Part shown: positions 17,113 through 24,811 of the stretch, one piece after another
How positions within the stretch are numbered: position 1 is the first letter of the stretch
How the letters are laid out: each line of letters begins with the position of its first letter
NCBI GenBank assembly: GCA_002716165.1
Contig: PAZT01000007.1
Span: forward strand, 1 to 24,811
From: Deltaproteobacteria bacterium
Lineage (GTDB): Bacteria > SAR324 > NAC60-12
Length of the DNA stretch: 24,811 nt
Direction: 5' to 3'
Notes under the pieces: model-generated
Databases searched by the model: none
The model's input: only the letters and a program-made list of their open reading frames with translations
What the model was told of the DNA's origin: nothing
Translations under genes and position numbers: made by a program

Positions 17113-18063
17113 ATGGTTAAAAAGGGAATAAAATTTTTTAATTCTCTAAAATTTATTTTCATATGTATTTTTATTTCTGGAATTTTTCTGGCGATAAGTG
17201 GTTGCGGTGACTTTGTGACTGAAACAGATGCTGGCTCTTGTTACAATGCTCTTGATGTAAGAGACTACGACACTGCGATCTCAACTTGTACGTCAAGGAA
17301 AGATAAAGCAACAGCCTACCTGGGCAAAGCAGGATATGATATTGTTAATCTGCTTAAAGCATCATCAACAGCTCCTAGCGCTTTCACCGCTCCGTCCGGG
17401 GTGGAACTAGGTACCGATGATATTTCAGGAGCCACTATATTGAATATTCTGCAATTAAGTACAGATGTAATCTCAGACAATACACTTCGAGCAACAGCAA
17501 TAACTAACTCAAAGAATTACCTTGATAACGCGTCCGCACTTTTGCATCCTTATCTTAGTGACAACAGTTCTCCATTGAGCGCGGATGAAATTCTGCTTGA
17601 CACTTTTGCACTAGCATTTTCGATGCAACTTTACCAAGTTATTACTTATGACAATGCAACTACTGCTTCTGCAATTGTTCCCTCCGGAGATTCTCTGACT
17701 TGTTCTGAGGTTGACGGAGCGGACGGCACTGATGCTCAGGCCATGCTCAAGGCTATGGACGGTCACCTTTGGAATACTGAACGCAATGCGGTTCAATGTG
17801 AGCGTATGAAAACAGCAATTCAATCTTTAAGTGACTCCAAAGAAGTAATAGAAGAGCTTGCTACTTGGGCAAGTGCAGGCGGTTTACTGCCTTCTGATAT
17901 TCGCGATGCAGTATGTGACCCTTTAGAAGACCTCACAACTTATCTAAGTAAACTCACTGATTCAGTGAGTAAACTGACTCTAACTGGAGAAAATACAGAG
18001 CCCATTACAGATGCGCAAACATCAACAAACACTTTATTGAAAGATGTTGGCTGCAAGGAATAA
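17113..18063 (+). CDS. Cysteine-rich lipoprotein of unknown function
   Basis: A 316-residue protein with a basic start (MVKKGIKFF), hydrophobic segment (13-29) and lipobox AISGC, giving lipidated Cys31. Glycine at +2 does not signal inner-membrane retention, so outer-membrane anchoring is likely. Six further cysteines (43, 59, 197, 229, 268, 314) could form three disulfides. The early region ALDVRDYDTAISTC with AYLGKAGYDI resembles a single TPR-like helical pair; the rest is Ser/Thr/Ala/Asp-rich and mostly helical. I recognise no family. The ATG at 17113 begins two bases after the OMP stop; a TTG at 17107 would overlap that stop (TTGA) and add two residues. The arrangement implies translational coupling to the OMP. 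Confidence 0.8.
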   Translation: MVKKGIKFFNSLKFIFICIFISGIFLAISGCGDFVTETDAGSCYNALDVRDYDTAISTCTSRKDKATAYLGKAGYDIVNLLKASSTAPSAFTAPSGVELGTDDISGATILNILQLSTDVISDNTLRATAITNSKNYLDNASALLHPYLSDNSSPLSADEILLDTFALAFSMQLYQVITYDNATTASAIVPSGDSLTCSEVDGADGTDAQAMLKAMDGHLWNTERNAVQCERMKTAIQSLSDSKEVIEELATWASAGGLLPSDIRDAVCDPLEDLTTYLSKLTDSVSKLTLTGENTEPITDAQTSTNTLLKDVGCKE

Positions 18064-18106
18064 TATTTCTCCACAAAATTATTGACCCTGAGATCTTAAA
18101 CAAACA

Positions 18107-20251
18107 ATGCCGGAATCTAAATATATTTTTTCATTGAAAGAATGGGAAAAAAAAGCCTCCTCAGAACTTGGAGGGAACCCCAGTTCTTCAGCTAACTGGA
18201 AGACTTTAGAAGACATTGCAATAAAAATGCTTTATACCTCTGAAGATTTGGAAAAGCTTAGTTACTCAGAAACACTTCCTGGTTTATCCCCCTTCATCAG
18301 AGGACCTCACGCCACAATGTATTCAGGTCGAAAATGGACAATAAGGCAGTATGCAGGATTTTCTACTGCTAAAGAATCAAATAAATTTTATAGGGAAAAC
18401 CTTGCAGCAGGACAAAAAGGTTTAAGTGTGGCTTTTGATCTTGCTACACATCGAGGATACGATTCTGATCATCAGCGTGTGCTTGGAGATGTGGGTAAAG
18501 CTGGGGTAGCAATTGATTCCGTTGAAGATATGAAAATCCTTTTCGACCAGATTCCACTTGATCAAATGTCAGTATCAATGACCATGAATGGAGCAGTATT
18601 ACCTATTTTAGCCTCTTATATAGTTACAGCTGAAGAGCAAGGGGTTAAGCAGGAGCAGCTCAGCGGGACCATCCAAAATGATATCTTGAAGGAATTCATG
18701 GTACGCAATACCTATATATACCCGCCTTCACCTTCTATTCGCATCGCAGGTGATATTATTGAGTACGTTAGCACTTACATGCCTCGTTACAATTCTGTCA
18801 GTATCAGTGGTTACCATCTCCAAGAGGCAGGAGCGACTGCGGTGCAGGAACTCGCCTTTAGCTTGGGAAATGGATTAGAATATGTTCGAACCGCAATCAA
18901 TCGTGGAATGGAAATTGACAGTTTTGCACCACGTTTATCCTTCTTTTTCGGTATTGGGATGAATTTTTTCATGGAAATAGCCAAATTGCGCGCTGCACGA
19001 TTTTTGTGGAATAAGCTTATTCAGGAGTTTAATCCTAAAAAGGTAGAGTCTTCAATGCTTCGTACCCATTGTCAGACATCAGGATGGAGCCTAACTGAAC
19101 AGGATCCCTACAACAACATAGTGCGTACCACAATAGAAGCGCTTGCAGCAGTGCTTGGTGGAACACAATCACTTCACACAAACGCCTTTGATGAAGCTCT
19201 TGGTCTTCCTACCGAGACCTCAGCTAGAATCGCCAGAAACACTCAACTTATTTTACAGGAAGAAGCAGGAATACCAAATGTTATTGACCCTTTCGGAGGA
19301 TCTTATTTTATGGAGTCACTTTCTGAATCTCTGATTCAAGAATCAGCAAAGTTACTTGAAAAAGTAGAAAAACTCGGTGGAATGACAAAAGCGGTTGAAT
19401 CAGGAATGCCTAAACAGCAGATTGAAGCTTCTGCAGCTCGCAGACAAGCTATGATCGACCAGGGACAGGAAGTAATTGTTGGAATAAATAAATACAAAGC
19501 TGAAAATGCTGAACCAGTAGAAGTACGTGACATTGATAATACTGCGGTACGTGAAGCACAGATAAAAATGCTTAAAAAAATAAGAAAAAATCGTGATCAG
19601 CAAAAGGTTGATTCTTTCCTAAATGCTCTTACTAATGCTGCAGATACTGGTGTTGGAAACCTTCTCGGGCTTTCAATAAATGCTATTAGGGCTCGTGCAA
19701 CTGTCGGTGAGGTTTCACTAGCGCTTGAAAAAGTTTGGGGACGTTACAATGCACCTGTTCAATCAATATCTGGAGTTTATGCAGGAGCGTTTCCTGATCA
19801 AAAGAAAATTTCTGAGGTGCGCAATGAAATAAAGAACTTTGCAAAAAAAGTTGGACGCCGCCCAAGAATTATGGTTGCCAAGATGGGACAGGACGGACAT
19901 GACCGTGGCGCAAAAGTAATTGCAACGGCATTTGCAGACATGGGTTTTGACGTTGATATTGCCCCCCTTTTTCAAACACCTGAAGAGGTGGTTAGGCAGT
20001 CAATTGAGAATGATGTTCATGTGATTGGAATTTCATCTCTGGCAGCTGGACACAAAACTTTAATTGAAGAGCTAATGAAAGTGCTACGTCAGGAAAATTC
20101 TGAAGACATTGCAGTTGTTGCTGGTGGCGTAATTCCTCCAAAGGATTATGATTTTCTTAAAAGTTTAGGAGTATGCTGTATTTTTGGTCCAGGCACAGCG
20201 ATACCTGATGCAGCAAGGGAAGTCCTAATGTCACTAAAAGTAACTCACTGA
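18107..20251 (+). CDS. scpA: Methylmalonyl-CoA mutase, fused catalytic and B12-binding domains
   Basis: Adenosylcobalamin enzyme interconverting (R)-methylmalonyl-CoA and succinyl-CoA. At 714 residues it matches the single-chain ScpA/Sbm length. The catalytic TIM-barrel covers about 40-470, with KWTIRQYAGFSTAKESN, KGLSVAFDLATHRGYDSD, and Tyr82, Arg200 and His237 at a constant offset of seven from the P. shermanii substrate residues Tyr89, Arg207 and His244. That supports methylmalonyl-CoA rather than isobutyryl- or hydroxyisobutyryl-CoA specificity. The C-terminal B12 domain (about 585-714) has DGHDRG with axial ligand His598, then SSLAAGH and VVAGGVIPP. There is no partner small subunit gene, consistent with a homodimer. 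The GTPase chaperone gene meaB follows after 16 bases. ATG start without Shine-Dalgarno. Confidence 0.97.
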   Translation: MPESKYIFSLKEWEKKASSELGGNPSSSANWKTLEDIAIKMLYTSEDLEKLSYSETLPGLSPFIRGPHATMYSGRKWTIRQYAGFSTAKESNKFYRENLAAGQKGLSVAFDLATHRGYDSDHQRVLGDVGKAGVAIDSVEDMKILFDQIPLDQMSVSMTMNGAVLPILASYIVTAEEQGVKQEQLSGTIQNDILKEFMVRNTYIYPPSPSIRIAGDIIEYVSTYMPRYNSVSISGYHLQEAGATAVQELAFSLGNGLEYVRTAINRGMEIDSFAPRLSFFFGIGMNFFMEIAKLRAARFLWNKLIQEFNPKKVESSMLRTHCQTSGWSLTEQDPYNNIVRTTIEALAAVLGGTQSLHTNAFDEALGLPTETSARIARNTQLILQEEAGIPNVIDPFGGSYFMESLSESLIQESAKLLEKVEKLGGMTKAVESGMPKQQIEASAARRQAMIDQGQEVIVGINKYKAENAEPVEVRDIDNTAVREAQIKMLKKIRKNRDQQKVDSFLNALTNAADTGVGNLLGLSINAIRARATVGEVSLALEKVWGRYNAPVQSISGVYAGAFPDQKKISEVRNEIKNFAKKVGRRPRIMVAKMGQDGHDRGAKVIATAFADMGFDVDIAPLFQTPEEVVRQSIENDVHVIGISSLAAGHKTLIEELMKVLRQENSEDIAVVAGGVIPPKDYDFLKSLGVCCIFGPGTAIPDAAREVLMSLKVTH

Positions 20252-20267
20252 ATCATCACCAAGACAA

Positions 20268-21272
20268 ATGAATCAAAAAAATTCAACCTTGTTAGAGAAG
20301 ATTCTTCAAGGAGATCGAAGAGCAATGGCCAAAGCAATAACTCTACTCGAAAGCACTAATTCGGAATCTTTTGAGAAGGGACAAGAACTATTGGATTCAC
20401 TTTTACCTCACACTGGTAAAGCACTCCGAATAGGAATTACAGGTGTTCCTGGGGTTGGCAAAAGTACTTTCATTGAAGCATTTGGCCTCTTTTTAATAAA
20501 ACTTAAGCATCGTGTGGCTGTTCTTGCTGTGGATCCAAGCAGTCCTGTTACAGGGGGAAGTATCATGGGAGACAAGACTCGTATGAATGAATTATCTCAG
20601 CATCCTAACTCGTTCATACGCCCCTCGCCTTCTTCTGGAGTTCTAGGTGGAGTTGCCAGAAAAACAAGGGAGACTGTTTTGATTTGTGAGGCAGCAGGTT
20701 ATGATATCGTTTTTGTGGAAACAGTTGGAGTAGGTCAGTCTGAAACACTTGTGGATTCAATGGTAGATTTGTTCATGCTACTAATGTTACCAAATGCAGG
20801 AGATGAACTGCAGGGTATAAAAAAGGGGGTACTTGAACTTGCTGATTTGATAGTTGTAAACAAGTCAGATGGCTTACAGGAACCTCTGGCAATCTCGACA
20901 CAGTCTGAGTACCGTAAGGCAATGCAGTTGCTTTCATCTTCAAAAAAATCTTGGGATCCCCAAATTTTGCGCTGTAGTGCACTTGAAAAAGTAGGAATGC
21001 AAATAATTTGGGAAGCTGTAAAAAATTTCCAGGATGCACTACAGAATTCTGGAGAATGGGCTCAGCAGCGAAGAAGCCAGTCTGCAAAATGGATGTGGGC
21101 CCTTGTGGAAGAAGGATTGTTAAAAAACTTTCGTAAAAATGAAAATATTAAAAAAATAATTCCAGAAATGGAAGAATCTGTTTCCTCAGGAGAAATGCTT
21201 CCTTCCAATGCCGCTAGGAGGCTGCTTGAAAAGTGGGCGTCCAGCAAAAAAACTTGTACTTCCAAAAAATAA
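20268..21272 (+). CDS. meaB: MeaB/ArgK-family GTPase chaperone of methylmalonyl-CoA mutase
   Basis: A G3E-type P-loop GTPase that gates cobalamin loading and protects or reactivates methylmalonyl-CoA mutase. The 334 residues show Walker A GVPGVGKST (59-67), the switch-like AVDPSSPVTGGSIMGDKTRM (87-106), RPSPSSGVLGGVA (118-130), the G3 region ETVGVGQSE (151-159) and the guanine-specificity motif NKSD (198-201). A C-terminal helical dimerisation region follows (about 265-325). Older annotations call this family ArgK, an arginine/ornithine transport kinase, which is not supported here. The 16-base gap after scpA and shared strand fit a two-gene operon. The methylmalonyl-CoA epimerase gene is not in the window. 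Confidence 0.96.
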   Translation: MNQKNSTLLEKILQGDRRAMAKAITLLESTNSESFEKGQELLDSLLPHTGKALRIGITGVPGVGKSTFIEAFGLFLIKLKHRVAVLAVDPSSPVTGGSIMGDKTRMNELSQHPNSFIRPSPSSGVLGGVARKTRETVLICEAAGYDIVFVETVGVGQSETLVDSMVDLFMLLMLPNAGDELQGIKKGVLELADLIVVNKSDGLQEPLAISTQSEYRKAMQLLSSSKKSWDPQILRCSALEKVGMQIIWEAVKNFQDALQNSGEWAQQRRSQSAKWMWALVEEGLLKNFRKNENIKKIIPEMEESVSSGEMLPSNAARRLLEKWASSKKTCTSKK

Positions 21273-21356
21273 AAAATGGATTTTTATAATCTCTCAACTA
21301 TTAAATAAGCTTTTGGAATTACCATTTTAAATTGCATAAATCTTTAACATATATTA

Positions 21357-22391
21357 TCAATCAATATAGTAATGAAAATTTACAGGATTCCCCTCTCTTT
21401 CAACCATAAGTACTATTTCCCTTTCAGACTGAAGTACTTCAAGCAGCTTTAAGGCTTTATCAACTGTATCCACAACGAAACCATTAATTTCCAATATTAT
21501 ATCTTTTGGTTTCAGTCCCAATTGTTCATAAATACTTTCTTTTTTAATGTACTGAAACATAAAATAAGGTTTCCCTTCTATCTTGGTAGGAATAACTCTG
21601 GCATCATTCAAAAGCTGTCCAAAATCAGCCAACTGTTCATCAACCCATACTCGCTCAAAGTGAAAAGTATTTTCACTCTTTACAGCACTGGATGGAGGAA
21701 TAGTTTTTTCTGAAGAAGATTTTCCCTTTGGAGAAACAATCAAAGACTTAGACTTTATATTATTAGAAAAAGATTTCTGAATTTTTTTAGATTTTTCAGT
21801 GTCATCAACAGTTTTTGGTGCGAGGACTGTGTTTGTCATCCATAAGGCCTGTTTTTTACCATTGTGCATAATCAAAACCCAACGGTCCTTGATTTCCAGC
21901 ACTTCAACACTTGTTTGAGTACAATTTTCATCACGTTGAATAGTATTTGCGCTAAAACAATCTCCTACACCAAAAATTACATAATTTTGAAGGTTTTTTT
22001 TGTTGCTGATAAAAGCAAATGAGGTCTTTGGTCCATAAATCATAGTTCCAGTAAGTGCTAGTGCAAGACTTGTTTTTTCAACAATTAACTCACCCTCAGT
22101 TTCAATTGTTTTAAGAACTACATCCTGCGTAATCTCATTAGGTAATTCTACTTCGTTTTTTTGTGCGTTAAATACATTGCGCTCCAAAATATCGTTAAAA
22201 TAATCCTCTGATTTCCCCGAATCAATAGGAAGTTTGTCCGTTTTAATTATATTTCTACCAGACTTTGTCTCAGATAAAGAAAGGACCTCATGGTGTAGCC
22301 ATGTACTTAAGAGGGAACCTCCAACATATGAAGCTATTCCACCGAGCAGGAGATTGAAAAATAAAATAAATGTTGAAGATGAAACTCTCAT
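21357..22391 (-). CDS. gspC: Type II secretion GspC-like inner-membrane protein with PDZ domain
   Basis: A 344-residue protein with one N-terminal membrane helix (about 7-29), a periplasmic homology region (about 65-190) and a C-terminal PDZ domain (about 265-342, with LGLKPKDIILEINGF and a final beta strand). The homology region contains ILERNVF (68-74), typical of GspC, TGTMIYG, VGDCF and DRWVLIMHNGKKQAL. The linker between (193-245) is Ser/Lys-rich and low in complexity. GspC connects the inner-membrane platform to the GspD secretin and may contact substrates. C145 and C157 could form a disulfide. No other gsp gene is in the window, so this copy is detached from any main operon. ATG start without Shine-Dalgarno; it follows aroQ by 41 bases. 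Confidence 0.85.
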   Translation of the reverse strand: MRVSSSTFILFFNLLLGGIASYVGGSLLSTWLHHEVLSLSETKSGRNIIKTDKLPIDSGKSEDYFNDILERNVFNAQKNEVELPNEITQDVVLKTIETEGELIVEKTSLALALTGTMIYGPKTSFAFISNKKNLQNYVIFGVGDCFSANTIQRDENCTQTSVEVLEIKDRWVLIMHNGKKQALWMTNTVLAPKTVDDTEKSKKIQKSFSNNIKSKSLIVSPKGKSSSEKTIPPSSAVKSENTFHFERVWVDEQLADFGQLLNDARVIPTKIEGKPYFMFQYIKKESIYEQLGLKPKDIILEINGFVVDTVDKALKLLEVLQSEREIVLMVEREGNPVNFHYYID

Positions 22392-22432
22392 AATAGGAAA
22401 AAAATTTTGAGAGACTTATTGAGACAAGTAAA

Positions 22433-22891
22433 TCAACTGCCTTGGTTGTTATTTAGTTTTTGTTCTATATAATCAATTGCAAACTCTGCGGCAAGTTGAT
22501 AACCTTTTTCACCAAGCCCAGTTAAAGCTCCAATTGCTACATCAGAAAAATAGGAGTTGTGCCTAAATTCTTCTCGTTTAAACACATTTGAAAGGTGAAT
22601 TTCAATAAAAGGAATTTCTATACCAATCACCGCATCCCTTAATCCAATGCTGGTGTGAGCAAGTGCTCCCGGATTCAAAAGCATGAAATCAGCTCCACGA
22701 TTTTTTTGAATCCAATCAATAAGTTCTCCTTCAGAGTTTGATTGAAATATTTCACAATCGATTTTGTGCTCTCTCAGGATTGACTCCACCTTTCCTTCAA
22801 TCTCTTCCAAAGTTGTTGAACCATAAATTTCAGGCTCACGATTACCCAGTAAATTTAAATTAGGTCCATTTAATAGAAGTACTTTTGGCAT
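22433..22891 (-). CDS. aroQ: Type II 3-dehydroquinate dehydratase
   Basis: Shikimate pathway enzyme that removes water from 3-dehydroquinate to give 3-dehydroshikimate; type II enzymes are cytoplasmic dodecamers using an enolate mechanism. All family motifs are present in 152 residues: LNGPNLNLLGNREPEIYG (7-24) with catalytic Arg18 and Tyr23, FQSNSEGELIDW (49-60), LNPGALAHTSIGLRDA (72-87) and EIHLSNVFKREEFRHNSY (97-114) with catalytic His99. The length is typical. The start is ATG at 22891 with no Shine-Dalgarno. Other aromatic-amino-acid genes are not near. The same-strand gspC-like gene begins 41 bases after it and may share its transcript. Confidence 0.97.
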   Translation of the reverse strand: MPKVLLLNGPNLNLLGNREPEIYGSTTLEEIEGKVESILREHKIDCEIFQSNSEGELIDWIQKNRGADFMLLNPGALAHTSIGLRDAVIGIEIPFIEIHLSNVFKREEFRHNSYFSDVAIGALTGLGEKGYQLAAEFAIDYIEQKLNNNQGS

Positions 22892-23031
22892 TGATTAAAT
22901 ATCTTTTAATATTTGATTTTACTAAGATTATTTTCTAAGTGAATCAGTATTTAAAAAAGAATTATAGAATGCTCAAGATAATACCTGATTCATTAAAATG
23001 CAAGAAATTTGATTTATTGCGACACATAGTA

Positions 23032-23799
23032 CTAGATATTAAGCAAGTTTCGCACGAATTCATTCATTACATCCAAAGTTTTTGACTTTTGATCCCTGTG
23101 AGATGAATGACCACAGTTGTTAAAAAAGCATGTTTTAACACTTCCTGCTGATTGACTCACAATCGCTTCGACTTGTGCTGAAGTACCATACTCGTCATCA
23201 TTACGCTGTATTATTAATTGAGGGACCTTAATTCGCGATAAATATGATTCAATTTTCCAGTAAGTAAATTCATCATTAAGCCAAACATCTGCCCATCCAT
23301 TGAAACTCATATCAATGTCATTATGATATTTCTCTAGCTTTACTCGCAGATTACCTGAATTAAAATTCTCACGAAGTTTCTTAATGGAAGAAATTGTTAT
23401 GGATTCAGAAAAAACATGAGGAGCTTCGTTTATCATTCCCATCAACTTATCTGCATAGTCAGAGCCAGTATGGATTAAACCAATTGAAGCTCCGTCAGAA
23501 TGTCCCACAAGTATATAATTTTGAATCCTAAACTGAGTAATTATTGAAAGCAGGACCTCCAAACCTTCTTTGTGCATGAAATTAGGCTGACAGGGAAGTT
23601 CACACTTCTCAGATTGTCCGTAACCTAACCTACTGTATGAAAGAGCACCGCATCCTGTTATTCGTGACAACTCTTGAGGAAAGTCCTTCCACATAGAAAC
23701 ACTACCAAGCCCTTCGTGGAGAAAAAGGGTTGGAGCATTTTCTGGAGGAGGACCATACCAGACCGATACAATAATTTTTTCATTTAGTTGAAAACTCAA
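23032..23799 (-). CDS. Alpha/beta hydrolase
   Basis: A 255-residue alpha/beta-hydrolase fold protein, probably cytoplasmic since no signal peptide is seen. It has the oxyanion-side motif LFLHEGLGS (25-33), the nucleophile elbow VGHSDGAS (98-105) with Ser101, a likely acid at Asp202 in RNDDEYGT, and the catalytic His231 in NNCGHSSH. The SYSRLGYGQS segment (54-63) is typical of carboxylesterase/peroxidase-like family members. Nothing points to a particular substrate. The called start is TTG (23799-23797) with no ribosome-binding site; the frame stays open to a TAG at 23832-23830, so an ATT at 23814 could be used instead. It lies 140 bases upstream of aroQ on the same strand. Confidence 0.85.
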   Translation of the reverse strand: MSFQLNEKIIVSVWYGPPPENAPTLFLHEGLGSVSMWKDFPQELSRITGCGALSYSRLGYGQSEKCELPCQPNFMHKEGLEVLLSIITQFRIQNYILVGHSDGASIGLIHTGSDYADKLMGMINEAPHVFSESITISSIKKLRENFNSGNLRVKLEKYHNDIDMSFNGWADVWLNDEFTYWKIESYLSRIKVPQLIIQRNDDEYGTSAQVEAIVSQSAGSVKTCFFNNCGHSSHRDQKSKTLDVMNEFVRNLLNI

Positions 23800-23860
23800 A
23801 GTGGGAGAAAAAATACGAAATAAAGATGACTATTTGTCAGTAAAGGTCATAATTATACTT

Positions 23861-24229
23861 TCAATCATCATCATTTTCATTACTTTTGGAAGCGAAAACT
23901 TTTTCGAGGTCCTTTTGAAGTTTGCTCAGATGATATTTTTTGTTCAGACCAATATGTATAATGCTAAAAAGGGTGGCAATAGGTGAAAAAACAGCAAAAC
24001 CATACTTTGTAATTAGGTACAAATCTGCTAGAAGTGCTGAAGTTTCGAGTAATTTAATTAAGTCAAAAATCAAACGGTGACGCAACACCACCCATAGTGA
24101 TATAGCATGAGCCAGAATAGTAACTGCTGCTGTTCCAACCCATATATATAATAAGAGATCAAGAATTGCCAGACCTAACATGAGGGTCAATGACGATGTG
24201 AGCGCCTTTTCAAGTGATTCTCTGTTCAT
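23861..24229 (-). CDS. Small inner-membrane protein of unknown function
   Basis: A 122-residue protein from the ATG at 24229. It has hydrophobic stretches at about 12-32, 33-50 and 66-94, then a charged C-terminal tail with coiled-coil potential (LSKLQKDLEKVF) ending in an acidic NENDDD. I do not recognise the family; the overall shape resembles small 2TM/3TM membrane proteins without assigned function. The frame continues upstream to a TTG at 24355, adding 42 residues with a basic, cysteine-containing and AT-driven composition, so I regard the ATG as the real start. The stop lies 61 bases before the alpha/beta hydrolase start on the same strand. Confidence 0.7.
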   Translation of the reverse strand: MNRESLEKALTSSLTLMLGLAILDLLLYIWVGTAAVTILAHAISLWVVLRHRLIFDLIKLLETSALLADLYLITKYGFAVFSPIATLFSIIHIGLNKKYHLSKLQKDLEKVFASKSNENDDD

Positions 24230-24469
24230 ATAAATTATTCTTTTAACTTTAAAATTAGAAATTTTTATTTTTCGTAAGTTGCAACATTTGCAATTAAGAA
24301 TTTTATAACCAGTATCAAAAATTCCATTGTACTCAGCATTAATCCTAACAGTCAATTAACTATTCATGTAAATTATGTTTTAAATTTTTTGTAAAAAAAC
24401 CAGTAAAGTCCATTTTTGAAATTAGCATTCACAAAATTAAGAAATGAATAATAGAAGAAGCAGTTTATT

Positions 24470-24727
24470 TCAGTCGTCTTTTTTACCACCAACATAAACT
24501 TTGAATCCATCTTCACTTAATCCACGCATGTGGGGATCATTTTTTCTCTTAGCTTCCTCACATTTTTTACAATTACAATCAATATGGTGAGTTTTTTGAA
24601 ATTTTTTGAATTTCAACAAAGATAAGTCCTTACCTTCACTCTGCATGTCCTTTAGCATCTTCTCAATTTGTCTCATTAAAATGGCAAGAATTCGTTCATT
24701 ATTGCTTCGAGATCTTAAACTTATCAT
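24470..24727 (-). CDS. Small cysteine-motif protein of unknown function
   Basis: An 85-residue, highly basic protein with ATG start. The N-terminal half is an amphipathic helix (NERILAILMRQIEKMLKDMQ, 10-29). The centre carries HHIDCNCKKC (47-56), with three cysteines as CxCxxC next to two histidines, a plausible metal site. The C-terminal part is glycine-rich (FKVYVGGKKDD). The family is not recognised. AGGA lies directly against the ATG, too close for a normal ribosome-binding site. It is separated by 240 bases from the next gene on the same strand, so it may be transcribed alone. Confidence 0.65.
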   Translation of the reverse strand: MISLRSRSNNERILAILMRQIEKMLKDMQSEGKDLSLLKFKKFQKTHHIDCNCKKCEEAKRKNDPHMRGLSEDGFKVYVGGKKDD

Positions 24728-24811
24728 TCCTGAATTACCATAGTTATTGATTAAGGTAGCCGTAATTTATTTAATCTTGACAACAGTTCCGACATAATTG
24801 AAAATATTAAT

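Noticed and set aside
21273..21356. Terminator in the meaB/gspC convergent spacer
   Set aside because: Only a six-pair A/T-only stem (AAAAAT-GG-ATTTTT near 21280) is present, too weak to call.
23801..23986. 61-codon plus-strand frame opposite the small membrane protein
   Set aside because: It overlaps the coding end of the minus-strand membrane protein gene and its Ile/Lys/Phe-rich translation looks like a shadow frame.
24230..24355. N-terminal extension of the small membrane protein to a TTG start
   Set aside because: The added 42 residues are Lys/Ile/Asn/Cys-rich, typical of translated AT-rich spacer, and the internal ATG leads directly into the hydrophobic region.

Overview
This is an AT-rich window from a Gram-negative bacterium. 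It encodes an outer-membrane beta-barrel protein, a lipoprotein with a lipobox and a type II secretion GspC-like inner-membrane protein. The content is mostly chromosomal housekeeping: I see no insertion sequence, phage gene, CRISPR array, rRNA or tRNA. The mixture (TGS-less ThrRS, LonA, Mfd, Pol I with a dead editing domain, B12-dependent mutase plus MeaB, GspC) would suit a deltaproteobacterial-type or SAR324-like marine lineage. That placement is inference only. Almost no gene has a Shine-Dalgarno sequence at normal spacing, and several starts are GTG or TTG.

Left block (1-5670, all minus strand): a YajR-type MFS transporter, then lon, then thrS, then the first codons of another gene cut by the window edge, possibly infC. 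Gaps are 104, 56 and about 28 bases, so the block could be one transcription unit with internal promoters. A 787-base AT-rich stretch (5671-6457) separates it from the plus-strand block. That stretch holds a plausible promoter facing each way and a 10-bp inverted repeat, but no convincing gene.

Plus-strand repair block (6458-10981): a 71-residue acidic unknown, then mfd (transcription-repair coupling factor), then an unknown 242-residue protein whose start overlaps the mfd stop. It converges on the next block across a 163-base spacer with strong inverted repeats that probably act as a terminator.

Minus-strand block (11145-15456): polA, then a stand-alone Lrp/AsnC-type ligand-binding (RAM) protein, then a HisC-like aminotransferase six bases downstream.

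Plus-strand block (15923-21272): a FadL/TraF-like outer-membrane protein overlapped or abutted by a cysteine-rich lipoprotein, then methylmalonyl-CoA mutase (scpA) and its GTPase chaperone meaB. The last two form a functional pair for B12-dependent methylmalonyl-CoA/succinyl-CoA interconversion.

Right block (21357-24727, all minus strand): an 85-residue CxCxxC protein, a small membrane protein, an alpha/beta hydrolase, aroQ (type II dehydroquinase) and a GspC-like protein without other gsp genes nearby.

No clearly new multi-gene system is visible. The best leads are the Mfd-coupled unknown protein, the cysteine-rich outer-membrane protein/lipoprotein pair, an unusual arginine in the Pol I O-helix, and the competing inverted repeats at 11012-11092.
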